Below, in pieces: positions 35,783-45,112 of a DNA stretch of 64,000 nt. Made by a program: the position numbers and the translations under genes. The notes beneath the pieces were generated by a model. It did not search any database, was not told where the DNA came from, and saw nothing but the letters and a program-made list of their open reading frames with translations. Numbering within the stretch: position 1 is the stretch's first letter; each line of letters opens with the position of its first letter. Origin of the DNA: JAEMQF01 sp963775015 (GTDB lineage Bacteria; Pseudomonadota; Gammaproteobacteria; Burkholderiales; Burkholderiaceae_C); NCBI GenBank assembly GCA_963775015.1, contig CAVZHI010000014.1, positions 62,001 through 126,000 of the forward strand, written 5' to 3'.

Positions 35783-36784
35783 TCACAGGGAGTCGAGCCA
35801 GGTGAGCAAGTCGGGGTTGCGCCGCCATCTTGGCGGACCACCTGGACGGGTCGATCGATCAACTTGTTCAATGGCGCGCCGCTTGGTTTCGATGTTTGCC
35901 CGCGCGTAGTGGTTTGTCGTGTCGAGGCGGACGTGTCCGAGGAAACTCCTGATCACCGTGACGTCCACATCGGCGGCAACCAGCTGAACACCCGCTGTGT
36001 GGCGGAACGTGTGTGGGTGCACGCGCTTCTTGCGCAGCGACGGCAGTTCTTTCCCGGCCGTTTGCACGTACTGTGCGAGCTTGAACCGAACGCCGGCGGC
36101 ACCAAGTGGCTGACCGTACCGATTGACGAACAGCGGTTCGTCATCAGGCCTGGGCTTGCGCTTCAGCAGCGCAGCCAGCAATGTCGCCGTTTCCGGCCAC
36201 AGCGGGCAGATCCTTTCCTTGCGTCCTTTGCCGAAGAGCTTCACCTGCGCCGGGGACGCCAACCTGATGTTGCTCGCGCATAGGCTCAGCGCCTCCTGGA
36301 TGCGCGCGCCGGTGTTGTACAGGAAGGCCAGCAGGGCATGATCGCGCTGCCCTTCTGGGGTCGAACGATCCGGCTGACGCAAGATCGCGGCGACCTCCTC
36401 ACTGTCGAGGTATTCGGGGTCGGCCCTGGGGCCCTTCTTCGTCGGGATACGCAGTACCGCGGCACACTGCATTGCTGCCAGCGGCTCATGGTCAGCGACG
36501 TACCGGAAGAATGATCGGATCGCCGCCAAGCGACAGTTGCGCGTACCGATCGAAGTGCGCCGTTGCGTCTCGACGTACTTCAGGAACGCGAGCACTTCGT
36601 CGGCGGTCAGGTCGGCGAGCGTGAAATTGCTCACCGAGCGATGGCCGCGTTCTGCGACGAACCGCAGGAACATACGCCAGGTGTCGCGGTACGACAGCAC
36701 CGTATGCCGCGAGCAGTTGCGTTGCTCTGCGAGCCACTCGTGGAAGAAGGCATGGAGCCAGGGTGCGAGGTGGCCCTTGGTCAT
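35783..36784 (-). CDS. tyrosine recombinase, third gene of the RIT trio
   Basis: 333 residues from the ATG at 36784. N-terminal SAM-like DNA-binding domain (about 10-105; LAEQRNCSRHTVLSYRDTWRMFL) and a catalytic domain with Arg in YNTGARIQEAL, HTFRHTAG (H-x-x-R), the second His in FLGHVRLDTTNHY and its tyrosine nucleophile. Length and layout are XerC/D-like. The start overlaps the stop of the middle recombinase. The stop lies at the left end of the element, over a CTGTGAggTCACAG palindrome at 35775-35788. Confidence 0.92.
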   Translation of the reverse strand: MTKGHLAPWLHAFFHEWLAEQRNCSRHTVLSYRDTWRMFLRFVAERGHRSVSNFTLADLTADEVLAFLKYVETQRRTSIGTRNCRLAAIRSFFRYVADHEPLAAMQCAAVLRIPTKKGPRADPEYLDSEEVAAILRQPDRSTPEGQRDHALLAFLYNTGARIQEALSLCASNIRLASPAQVKLFGKGRKERICPLWPETATLLAALLKRKPRPDDEPLFVNRYGQPLGAAGVRFKLAQYVQTAGKELPSLRKKRVHPHTFRHTAGVQLVAADVDVTVIRSFLGHVRLDTTNHYARANIETKRRAIEQVDRSTRPGGPPRWRRNPDLLTWLDSL

Positions 36785-38127
36785 GACCGGTCCCCCGATG
36801 CCTGAAGCGCGCCGGCACAGCGCCGCCGGTAACGCTCGCTCGCCTGCTGAAGGAGTTCCGGCGTGATGTTGAGGTACACCAGCGTCGAGCCGATGTCCTT
36901 GTGGCCGAGGTACGTCGACAGGTGTGGGAGTTGGCTTTGAGGGTTCACGCCGTCCCGGTACCACTGCATCATCCGGTGCCCGACGAACGTGTGCCTCAGA
37001 TCGTGGACCCGCGGCCCGCTTTGGCCATGTTCGGGCTTGAGGCCCGCGCTGCGCAACACGCGGATCAACAGCTGCTTGATAGTGCCGTAGCTGTAACCCT
37101 GCCGGCGCAACGGCGACCACCACATCGGGGCCTCCGGCACGCTCGGCGCACCCGCCGCGGCGCGCGCCTCAAGATAGGTGTGCAGTACGCTGACCACACC
37201 TGTGGCCAGTGGCAGCCGCCGCGACTTGAAGAACTTCGTGTCCCGGATCTCAAGCTGTCCGCCCTCCACGTCCAGGTCACCGAGCGTCAGCGAGACGATC
37301 TCTCCGAGCCGCAGGCCTGCGCAGTACGCCAGGGTGATCATGGCGTGCAGCGCGACCGGTCGCAGCGGTGCGTTGTGCGAAGGGAACTTGCGCGCAGCAT
37401 CGAGCAGCCGCTTGATCTCGGCCTCCGTGAAAATGTACGGCCGCCGCTGTTGCTGTACCACCCGACGCTGCAATCCCACGTCAATCGACAGGACCCTCTC
37501 GGTCGCGTCCTTGCGGTGCAACGCCTTGGACAGCACCAACCCACACTGCTGCACCTGCAGCTCATGTCGAACACCGCGGCTCTCGTGGCGCCAAGCCTCG
37601 AGTTGCTCCGGGAGCGAAGCGCCCGCCAGGCCAGCATGGCGCTGCAGGAACCTATCGAAGCGCAGCAGATCACGCATCCGGGCCTCGTACCGGTAGCCAA
37701 GGCCCTTCATGCGCACGACGTGCTCTTGCATTGCCGCGCCGAGAACGCTGCCCCATGGTTTGAGTGGCCGCAGCCGCTGCAAGGCGAGTTCGTACTCGTC
37801 CTCCAGCAGCGCTTGGACGATTGGGCTCAGGAGGCGGCCGTACTGCGCGCGCAGTTGAGCGAGCACATGGGGGTGTCCCTCGGCGGCAGAGCGCCAGTCG
37901 AGGTAGCGGGCAATCACGCACGCTCGATGCACCACATTGGCCAGCGGCGATCGCTGGATGTCCTGCTGCAACCATGCGCGCAAGGTCTCCATCGAGGGAC
38001 GCGCCGACGCCTCGCGATCCGACACGAACGCATCGAAGGCACGGAGCAGACCGGCGTAGGTGTAGCGAGACTTGAGTCCGATCGCCTGCGCGGCCAGGAA
38101 CTTGTCGACAGTGCCTCGAGATCTCAT
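36781..38127 (-). CDS. tyrosine recombinase, second gene of the RIT trio
   Basis: 448 residues, longer than an ordinary integrase because of an extended N-terminal region (1-250). The catalytic part has CAGLRLGEIVSLTLGD (Arg), VHDLRHTFVGHRM (H-x-x-R), YLGHKDIGSTLVYLN (His and nucleophile Tyr). Overlaps both neighbours by ATGA. In RIT elements the three proteins belong to different subfamilies and are thought to act together; separate roles are unknown. Confidence 0.92.
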   Translation of the reverse strand: MRSRGTVDKFLAAQAIGLKSRYTYAGLLRAFDAFVSDREASARPSMETLRAWLQQDIQRSPLANVVHRACVIARYLDWRSAAEGHPHVLAQLRAQYGRLLSPIVQALLEDEYELALQRLRPLKPWGSVLGAAMQEHVVRMKGLGYRYEARMRDLLRFDRFLQRHAGLAGASLPEQLEAWRHESRGVRHELQVQQCGLVLSKALHRKDATERVLSIDVGLQRRVVQQQRRPYIFTEAEIKRLLDAARKFPSHNAPLRPVALHAMITLAYCAGLRLGEIVSLTLGDLDVEGGQLEIRDTKFFKSRRLPLATGVVSVLHTYLEARAAAGAPSVPEAPMWWSPLRRQGYSYGTIKQLLIRVLRSAGLKPEHGQSGPRVHDLRHTFVGHRMMQWYRDGVNPQSQLPHLSTYLGHKDIGSTLVYLNITPELLQQASERYRRRCAGALQASGDRS

Positions 38128-39353
38128 CGCGACACCCCCGGCAGTTCCAGCGCGACCGCCCGCAAGTCAGCGATTGCCAGCTTCAGGTAAACGGCCGTGG
38201 ACTGTTCGCTGCGATGCCCAAGGACGTCCCCGATCACTTTGATTGACACGCCCCCGCTCAGCAGGGACGCGGCGCGGCTGTGCCTGAAGACATGCGCGCC
38301 GCGCTTGCCCGTCAGGGACACGTCCACCGCCTGAAGTCGGCGACCTACGGTGGCGTAGATCGCACCACCTTTGCACAGCGGCCGGTACGGCGCCAACGCT
38401 CTCAGGAACACCTCTCGGACCGTGGTCTTGGGCCGCGCGTATTTCAAGTAGTTGAGCAGGGCGTCGGCCGGTCCACGCAACAACGGCAGCTCCGAGCAAG
38501 CTCCAGTCTTGACATGCCGGATGCGAAGCCGCTCGTGACGCCAGTCGATGTCCGACAGGCACAGCCTTGCGATCTCCCCTGCACGCAAGCCATAGGTCGA
38601 CAACAGCATCAAGATGGCGTAGTCGCGACGGCCCAGCGGCGAGTGGTCGCGTCGAGCGGCATCAAGCGCCCGCTCGATGTCCTCGCGCCGGATCGTCGAG
38701 GGGATACCCTCCAGCGTGTAGATGGGCGGGCCCTCGATCGCGCCTGCCAAGTCCACCGGCATCAGGTCACGGCCGTACAGATAGCGCAGCACACCACGCA
38801 GCGTACTGATCATCGTCACCTTCGACGTGCGCCGCATCGAAGTGCCGCGCGCTGCGATGTAGGCGTCGAGGTCGGCAACGCTCAGCAAGGCAAGGCTCGT
38901 GCGGTGATCGCGTAGCCACCGCAGGAGCAGGCGTGCCTCGTCTCGGGCTTGTTCGCGTGTGCTCGCAGACAGGCCACGAAGCTCCACCATCCACGCGTCG
39001 TAGCCGTTCACCAACTCTTGCTCGGCAATCTCGTCGGCCCCCGTCGGCGCGATCTCTGGCGGCCATTTGCCGTGGACCAGCCGCAGCAGCATCTGGATCG
39101 CAGCTCGGTGCGCCCGCCGCCAGGCCGCTGGAAGCGCGCGCCGATCACGTCGGCGCCTCAAGCCATTGACATAGTGGTCGATGTCGGCCGGCGCCACAGA
39201 TTCAATAGATTGCCTCCGGCGCGCCAAGTAGCGGAGGAAGCGCCGTGCATTGCTGGGATAGTTCCTCGAGGCGCAGCGGCCGTATCGCTCTGCTTGCAAG
39301 TGCTCGCAAAGCCGAGCGATCAAGATGTTGTGATGGGCTTGGTACTCAGACAT
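38124..39353 (-). CDS. tyrosine recombinase, first gene of the RIT trio
   Basis: 409 residues from the ATG at 39353. Catalytic residues: Arg in STYGLRAGEIARL, HVFRHSRAASLL (H-x-x-R), VLGHRSEQSTAVYLK (His and Tyr). An earlier in-frame codon exists at 39446, but the sequence there is element end, not protein. First translated gene of the trio, so a promoter is expected at 39354-39480. Ends in ATGA overlap with the middle gene. Confidence 0.92.
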   Translation of the reverse strand: MSEYQAHHNILIARLCEHLQAERYGRCASRNYPSNARRFLRYLARRRQSIESVAPADIDHYVNGLRRRRDRRALPAAWRRAHRAAIQMLLRLVHGKWPPEIAPTGADEIAEQELVNGYDAWMVELRGLSASTREQARDEARLLLRWLRDHRTSLALLSVADLDAYIAARGTSMRRTSKVTMISTLRGVLRYLYGRDLMPVDLAGAIEGPPIYTLEGIPSTIRREDIERALDAARRDHSPLGRRDYAILMLLSTYGLRAGEIARLCLSDIDWRHERLRIRHVKTGACSELPLLRGPADALLNYLKYARPKTTVREVFLRALAPYRPLCKGGAIYATVGRRLQAVDVSLTGKRGAHVFRHSRAASLLSGGVSIKVIGDVLGHRSEQSTAVYLKLAIADLRAVALELPGVSR

Positions 39354-39482
39354 GACGATCTCCGTCGGTGAAACACCCGAAGATCGTGACCCGGAATTCT
39401 GGGAATGGCCTCCAGAATCCAACAAAATAATGCCAAGCAAACCCACCTCGAATCCCCGCGCAATCAGCGCTTCGCGACGATG

Positions 39483-39511
39483 CTTCGCATTACGGACTCC
39501 TTGTCATTCAA
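39483..39511. repeat. right inverted repeat of the RIT element
   Basis: 29 bases starting CTTCGCATTACGGACTCCTT, the exact reverse complement of 35687-35715. The host gene resumes immediately after it. Confidence 0.92.
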
Positions 39512-40257
39512 CACGCACCTGCACTCCGACCACTGCGGCGGCAATGCGGCGCTGCAGCGCGAATTCGACGCCGAGCTGGTCATTCCCGCCGGCCAGTGGG
39601 ACGCTGCATTGCGCTGGGACGGGCAGGCGCTGGGCTACGCGGTGATCGGCCAGCGCTGCGACCGCTTCGTGCCGCAAGGACGAATCTCGCCGGGGGATTG
39701 CCTGTCGATCGGGCAGCGGCGCTGGGAGGTGTTGGCCTCGCCCGGCCACGACCCCGCATCGGTGATGTTGTTCGATGCGAACGACGGCGTGCTGATTTCC
39801 GCCGACGCACTCTGGGAAAACGGCTACGGCATCGTGTTTCCCGAATTGGCCGGCGAGCCCGGGATTCGACGACGTGGCGCAGGTGCTCGAGCTGATCGAG
39901 ACGTTGCCGGTGCGCTGCGTGATTCCGGGTCACGGCGCGCCGTTTGTCGACTGTCCCGGCGCCTTGCTGCGCGCGCGAACCCTGCTCGCGAAACAGCGCG
40001 CCGACCCGCGCCAGCATGCGCGCCACGCGACCAAGGTCTTGATCAAGTACCACCTGATGGAGGAGCGCGCCCAGCACTATGCCGAGTTGCAAGCCTGGGC
40101 GTGCGCGCGGCCGATGTTCCAGCGCACGTTCGCCGCCCAGGCGTCGGGTTCGGGGTTGACGTTGCACGAGTGGTGCGAAGTTCTCGTCGACGAGCTGGTG
40201 CAGCGTGGCGCGCTCGCGGTTCGCGATGGCGTGGTCCATGACGTGGCGCAACGTTAG
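39510..40257 (+). pseudogene. metallo-beta-lactamase-fold hydrolase, 3' fragment
   Basis: Begins right at the metal motif NTHLHSDHCGGNAAL (HxHxDH) and continues with the glyoxalase-II-like part: SPGHDPASVMLFD, LISADALWENGYG and IPGHGAPFVDC. It has no start of its own. One extra base near 39862 also breaks the frame (corrected AGEPGFDDVAQVLELIE). The last 80 residues form a helical tail (LIKYHLMEERAQHYAELQ) typical of the longer MBL hydrolases. Together with 35453-35658 the intact gene would have encoded about 317 residues. Confidence 0.88.
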
Positions 40258-40441
40258 CTCGGGCTGAACCGGGCCCGCGCCGGCACATGGGCGCAGCGGC
40301 GACGCCGCGCCCTGCACCTCGTCGGGGCTGCGCGCAGGCTGGGCCTGCGGGCGTGCAGCGCGTCGCAAGGCGCTTGGCCCGGCCGGGTGCCGAACCTTAC
40401 AGTCGCGACATCGCCCTGCAAAGCCCTGAACCGCCCGCACC

Positions 40442-41878
40442 ATGCCCACCTTTGCCGCCGCCGCTGCGACCCGCTGGAGTGCCCTGCTCGCTGCGCTCGG
40501 GCGCGGCTTTCACACTTACGCCAACTGGCTCGTCGCGATCAGTTGGAAGCGCTTCATCGTGCTGTCCATCCTGTTGCTGATCATCACCAGCATCCTGAGC
40601 GAGATTCCGCCGTTCAACTGGACGATCAGCCAGACCGTGACCGACGTTCCGGCCAAGGTGGTGGTCGTCGAACGCGCGCCGGAGGCCAAGCCCGGCGCAG
40701 GCGCTTCGATCAGGATCGAGGGCGCAAAGTCGAAGTCCAAAACCGGCGACGACGTCGACGTCGACATCAACATCGGCCGCGACGGGGTTCGCATCACGCG
40801 CGGCCGGGCCAAGAGTGCACCCGCGCCGGATGCGGCAGCGTCGGGCGCAGTGCAGCGCGTCGAAGAAGCGGCGTCGGCGGCGTCCGCCGCGCTGGGGTCG
40901 ATCGAGATCAAACTGCCGCCTGGGCCTATTGCCGACGCCGTGCACAAGGCGATCGAGGAAGCGCGCCGCGAAATCAACGCCGCGATCGAGGAGGCGAAAC
41001 AAGAGGCCGAAGACGCCGCCGAGGCAGCGCGCGCCGACGGCGAATCGCAGGTCGCGCCGGCGAAACGCCAACGCGTGCACAAGATCCGCCTGGGCGACTT
41101 CCTGCCGAACCTGGCGCTGCTCTGGATCGTCGCCTCGATCATGATCAAGATCACTTACAAGGGCCGGATCCAGGCCGAAGTGAAAGCGGCGCAGGCGACG
41201 GAAACGGCAGAGGCGGAGTCGCTCAAACGCCAGGTCGCCGAAGCACGCATGGCGGCGTTGCAGGCGCAAGTCGAGCCGCACTTTCTGTTCAACACGCTCG
41301 CGTCGATCGACCATTTGATCGAGACCGACCCGCCGCGCGCGTCGACGATGCAGAAGAACCTCATCACCTACCTGCGCGCCACGCTGCACAAGATGCGCGA
41401 GAGCACCACGACGCTCGGCCGCGAAGCGGAACTCATCACCGCCTACCTCGAAATCCTCAAGGTGCGCATGGAAGAACGCCTGAGCGTGCAGATCGACGTT
41501 GCCGCCGGCCTGCGCTCGGCGGCGTTCCCGCCGATGATGTTGCAGACGCTCGTCGAAAACGCGATCAAGCATGGCCTGGAGCCGAGCAGCGAACCGGCGA
41601 CGCTCAGCGTGAGCGCCGAGATCAGCGACGGCATGTTGCGCGTCCTCGTCGCCGACACCGGCGTCGGCTTCGACCCGAACAACCGCAGCACGAGCGGAAC
41701 TGGCCTGGGCCTGGCGAACATTCGCGAGCGCCTCGAGCTGCTCTACGGCGCTGCCGGTCAGCTGGAAATCGCCGCGAACTCGCCGCGCGGAACCATCGTG
41801 ACGTTGACGATCCCCTATTCCGCGATGCCGCGGCCGACCCCACCGTCGGCAGCGCAAGCGGCTACGATGCCATCATGA
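40442..41878 (+). CDS. LytS-type sensor histidine kinase
   Basis: 478 residues. Transmembrane helices at about 37-53 and 219-237 bound a 165-residue periplasmic loop, with an Asp-rich stretch (TGDDVDVDINIGRDG, 101-115) and an acidic Ala/Glu helix (about 163-198). The cytosolic part has a coiled linker and the HisKA_7TM/LytS-like His_kinase block VEPHFLFNTLASIDHL with His280, then an ATPase domain with N box LVENAIKHGL, DTGVGFD and GTGLGLANIRERL. The C-terminal tail is Pro/Ala-rich. Its TGA overlaps the start of the LytTR regulator (ATGA), so they form a two-component pair. Confidence 0.92.
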   Translation: MPTFAAAAATRWSALLAALGRGFHTYANWLVAISWKRFIVLSILLLIITSILSEIPPFNWTISQTVTDVPAKVVVVERAPEAKPGAGASIRIEGAKSKSKTGDDVDVDINIGRDGVRITRGRAKSAPAPDAAASGAVQRVEEAASAASAALGSIEIKLPPGPIADAVHKAIEEARREINAAIEEAKQEAEDAAEAARADGESQVAPAKRQRVHKIRLGDFLPNLALLWIVASIMIKITYKGRIQAEVKAAQATETAEAESLKRQVAEARMAALQAQVEPHFLFNTLASIDHLIETDPPRASTMQKNLITYLRATLHKMRESTTTLGREAELITAYLEILKVRMEERLSVQIDVAAGLRSAAFPPMMLQTLVENAIKHGLEPSSEPATLSVSAEISDGMLRVLVADTGVGFDPNNRSTSGTGLGLANIRERLELLYGAAGQLEIAANSPRGTIVTLTIPYSAMPRPTPPSAAQAATMPS

Positions 41879-42711
41879 ACACGCCAGTGCGCTGCGTGAT
41901 CGCCGACGACGAACGCCTGATGCGCGAGCAGTTGCGCGCCCGGCTCGCCGAAGTCTGGCCGGAGCTGCAAGTGGTCGCCGAAGCGAAGAATGGCGCCGAA
42001 GCGCTGCAACTCACCGAGGCGCATCACCCGGATCTCGTCTTCCTCGACATCCGCATGCCCGGCATGACAGGCATCGAGGCGGCGCGCGCGATTGCGCAAC
42101 TGCCCACCGACGACGACTGCGCCGACGCCTGGCCCGGCTGCGAGATCGTCTTCATCACGGCGTACGACGAGTACGCTGTGAATGCGTTCGAGCAAGGCGT
42201 CGTCGACTATGTGCTCAAGCCCGCGGAGCGGGAGCGCCTTGCCATCACGGTGCAGCGCGTCCAGAAGCGCCTGGCCCAGCGCGCCGGTGCCGGCGGCGCA
42301 GGCCCCGGCGACGAGGTTCGCGCCGGGCAGGGCCTGCAGCAGTTGCTGCAAAACCTGAGCGCACAGCTGAACCCGAACGCGGCGCCGCACCTGCGCTGGA
42401 TCCAGGCCACCGTCGGTTCGACGATTCAAATGATTCCGGTCGAAGACGTGCTGTTTTTCATCTCCGACGAGAAATACACGCGCGTCCAGACCGCGACGCT
42501 CGAAGCGCTGATCCGCAAGCCGATCAAGGAACTCGTCGACGAGCTCGACGCGAACCTGTTCTGGCAGATCCACCGTTCGACGCTCGTGAATGCGCGCGCG
42601 ATTTCCGGCGTCAGCCGCGACGCGCGAGGCCGGCAACTGGTGAGCGTGAAGGGCCACGCTGAAAAGCTCGAGGTGAGCCGCAGCTTCGCCGGTTTGTTCA
42701 AGGGCATGTAG
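41875..42711 (+). CDS. LytTR response regulator
   Basis: 278 residues from the ATG at 41875. Receiver about 1-130: acidic pair in IADDERLMREQL, phosphoacceptor Asp in LVFLDIRMPGMTG, Lys in YVLKPAER. An unusual insertion with TDDDCADAWPGC precedes the beta-4 strand. LytTR DNA-binding domain about 165-275: MIPVEDVLFFISDEKYTRVQT and WQIHRSTLVNARAISGVSRD. Binds direct repeats in target promoters. Related to the AlgR/LytR group; the regulon is not evident from neighbours. Confidence 0.93.
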   Translation: MNTPVRCVIADDERLMREQLRARLAEVWPELQVVAEAKNGAEALQLTEAHHPDLVFLDIRMPGMTGIEAARAIAQLPTDDDCADAWPGCEIVFITAYDEYAVNAFEQGVVDYVLKPAERERLAITVQRVQKRLAQRAGAGGAGPGDEVRAGQGLQQLLQNLSAQLNPNAAPHLRWIQATVGSTIQMIPVEDVLFFISDEKYTRVQTATLEALIRKPIKELVDELDANLFWQIHRSTLVNARAISGVSRDARGRQLVSVKGHAEKLEVSRSFAGLFKGM

Positions 42712-42766
42712 CGCGCCTGCTTCGCGCCGTGCGCCTGCGGCGCGGCCGTTTCTCCGCCGGAACCGC

Positions 42767-44833
42767 TCAGGGCCGCGGCGTTGCGGCGAGCAGAGCTGCC
42801 GCGGCCTCGTCGCGCTGCAGCGCCGCGGCGCGCAACGCCTTCAGCTTCTCCCGCGGATCCACCTTGAGTGCGCTCTCGTCGAGTTTCATTTCGGCGATGA
42901 ATCGGCTCGGCAGCGCAGCCACGATGCTGCGCCCGCGCTTGCGCCGGCGCAGCGTGCTCACCGCGAGCGTGTGGCGCGCGCGGGTGATGCCCACGTACAT
43001 GAGGCGGCGTTCCTCTTCGAGGCGCTGCGGCGTTATCTCTTCGTCGCCGGACTGAAACGGCAACAGCCCTTCGTTGACGCCGACGAGCATCACATGCGGC
43101 CATTCCAGGCCCTTCGCGGCGTGCAAGGTCGACAAAGTGACGACGTTCTGTTCGTCGCTGCGCTCGGCCAGGCTGACGATCACCGAGATGCTTTGCGCGA
43201 CGTCGAGAACGCTCTGTTTTTCGCTCTCGATCGAGTTCCCGCCGTCGTTCTCGATCACGCCGCCGCAACGCTTCGCGATCCAGTCGACGAAGTCGAGCAC
43301 GTTCGACCAACGGCTTGCAGCGAGCGCTTCGCTTTCCGCCGTGTCGCGCAAATGCTGTTCGTAGGCGATGTCGGTCAACCAGCCGAGCAGCAAGGGCTTC
43401 GCCTCTTCGGCGCCTTGCGTGTGGCGGGCCCGAAATTCCAGGTCATTCACATAGCGACCGAACTCGTGCAACGATCCGACGGCGCGCGCGCTCAGCGCGG
43501 TGCCGAGGCTTTGTGCGAAAAGCGCCTCGAACATGCTGCTCTTCCAGTGCGACGCGAACTCGCCCAAAGCGGTGAGCGTCTGGTGCCCGATGCCGCGCTT
43601 CGGGCTCGTGATCGCGCGCAGGAACGCCGGATCGTCGTCGTTGTTGACGAGCAGGCGCAGCCAGGCGCACAGGTCGCGGATCTCGGCACGGTCGAAGAAG
43701 CTTTGCCCGCCCGACACCTTGTACGGAATCGCTGCGCGGCGCAGCGCTTTTTCGAACACCTTGGCCAAATGGTTGGCTCGATAAAGCACGGCGAAATCCT
43801 TGAACTGCACCTCACCGCCCTGGCCACGCAGCGCCTGGATGCGCGCCACGGCGCGTTCCGCTTCATGTTCTTCGCTGTCCGATTCGAGCACCTGCACCGG
43901 CGCGCCGTCGCCGAGTTCGCTCCAGAGTTTCTTCTCGAACAGCTTCGGGTTGTTCGAGATCACGGCGTTCGCCGCGCGCAGGATGCTGCCCGTGGATCGA
44001 TAGTTCTGCTCGAGCGTGATCACCCGCAGCTGCGGAAAGTCGACGCTCAACTGCTTCAGGTTTTCGACCGACGCGCCGCGCCAACCATAGATGCCCTGGT
44101 CGTCGTCGCCCACGGCAGTGAACATGGCGCGCTCTCCGACCAGCGACTTCAGCAGCTCATACTGGATCGTGTTCGTGTCCTGAACTTCGTCGACAAGCAC
44201 GTAGCGCAGCTTGTCCTGCCAGCGCAGGCGCACGTCGGCGTTGCTCTTGAGCAGTTTGTTCGGCAGCAGGATCAGATCGTCGAAGTCGACCGCCTGGTAC
44301 GCGTTCAGGCGCTCCTCGAAGCGTTGCATCACGACTGCCGCAATGCGTTCGTCGTCGCTGCCGGCCTGCGCCGCCGCGGCCGCCGCGTCCAGGCCCTGGT
44401 TCTTCCACGAACTGATGGCCCACTGCCAACGCCGCGCGAGCGCGTTGTCGGTCGTGCCTCCGGCGTCGCGCAGCAGGCCGAGCACGTCGTCGCTGTCGAG
44501 AATGCTGAACCGAGGCTTGAGTCCGAGGTGCTCGCCTTCGGCGCGCAGAAGCCGCACGCCGAGCGCATGAAACGTGCTGATGACCAGAGGCTTCGCGGCA
44601 CGCGGCCCGATCAGTTCCTTGGCGCGTTCGCGCATCTCCTGCGCCGCCTTGTTGGTGAAGGTGATGGCGGCGATTTGCGAGGGCTCGTAGTCCGCCTGAA
44701 GCAGGCGCGCGATTTTGTGCGTGACGACGCGCGTCTTCCCCGAACCCGCGCCCGCCAACACGAGACACGGCCCACCGAGGTGGTGCACCGCCTGCATCTG
44801 CGCGGCATTCAGTGACGGAGGTGGGGAGGACAA
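42767..44833 (-). CDS. rep: ATP-dependent DNA helicase Rep (UvrD/Rep family)
   Basis: About 688 residues. SF1 motifs: Q motif LNAAQMQAVHHLGG, Walker A AGAGSGKTRVV, motif Ia TFTNKAAQEMRER, motif II VDEVQDTNTIQY, motif III GDDDQGIYGWRGA, motif IV LEQNYRSTGSIL, motif V LSTLHAAKGLEWP, motif VI YVGITRARHTL. 3' to 5' helicase that clears replication forks. The start is uncertain: TTG at 44833 gives a family-like N-terminus, GTG at 44839 is also possible, and no clear Shine-Dalgarno is seen. The frame is intact throughout. Confidence 0.93.
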   Translation of the reverse strand: MSSPPPSLNAAQMQAVHHLGGPCLVLAGAGSGKTRVVTHKIARLLQADYEPSQIAAITFTNKAAQEMRERAKELIGPRAAKPLVISTFHALGVRLLRAEGEHLGLKPRFSILDSDDVLGLLRDAGGTTDNALARRWQWAISSWKNQGLDAAAAAAQAGSDDERIAAVVMQRFEERLNAYQAVDFDDLILLPNKLLKSNADVRLRWQDKLRYVLVDEVQDTNTIQYELLKSLVGERAMFTAVGDDDQGIYGWRGASVENLKQLSVDFPQLRVITLEQNYRSTGSILRAANAVISNNPKLFEKKLWSELGDGAPVQVLESDSEEHEAERAVARIQALRGQGGEVQFKDFAVLYRANHLAKVFEKALRRAAIPYKVSGGQSFFDRAEIRDLCAWLRLLVNNDDDPAFLRAITSPKRGIGHQTLTALGEFASHWKSSMFEALFAQSLGTALSARAVGSLHEFGRYVNDLEFRARHTQGAEEAKPLLLGWLTDIAYEQHLRDTAESEALAASRWSNVLDFVDWIAKRCGGVIENDGGNSIESEKQSVLDVAQSISVIVSLAERSDEQNVVTLSTLHAAKGLEWPHVMLVGVNEGLLPFQSGDEEITPQRLEEERRLMYVGITRARHTLAVSTLRRRKRGRSIVAALPSRFIAEMKLDESALKVDPREKLKALRAAALQRDEAAAALLAATPRP

Positions 44834-45112
44834 GTACACGCCGCGCGCGATTCTGCGCAAGCTCCGCGGAAGGGGTGCGAATCATAGCGACGCCTTCGAA
44901 GCGCCCTGTCACAACGACGCAAACCGTTACGCACAGGGCCACGTGAATTTGTGCGCGAGCCCTCTCGTTGACCCGACGAGTCGCCTTGCCGAGAAGGAAC
45001 CGACCCCCCACACTGATTGCAAGAAACGACAGGGAGTCGATGTGATTGCACAGAAGCGCGACCCCGGCCAAGCGCCGGTCGACCGAGCCAGCGCCAGCCC
45101 CCGAACGCCCCC

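Larger units (their letters stand above)
35659..39511. mobile_element. RIT (recombinase-in-trio) element
   Basis: About 3.85 kb inserted in the MBL-fold gene. It carries three tyrosine recombinases on the minus strand joined by two ATGA overlaps, the definition of RIT elements, and is bordered by a 29-base perfect inverted repeat (35687-35715 and 39483-39511). The left end has an extra palindrome outside that repeat. The host frame is restored when the element is removed, apart from the separate error near 39862. No cargo genes. Boundaries are exact to within the shared bases. Confidence 0.88.

Noticed and set aside
36901..38190. 429-residue plus-strand frame inside the RIT element
   Set aside because: Antisense to the middle recombinase, no motifs; not cargo.
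45017..45112. N-terminal extension of the hypothetical gene at 45113
   Set aside because: Extra residues are Arg/Pro/Ser-rich with no conserved look; the ATG at 45113 starts a plausible helix.
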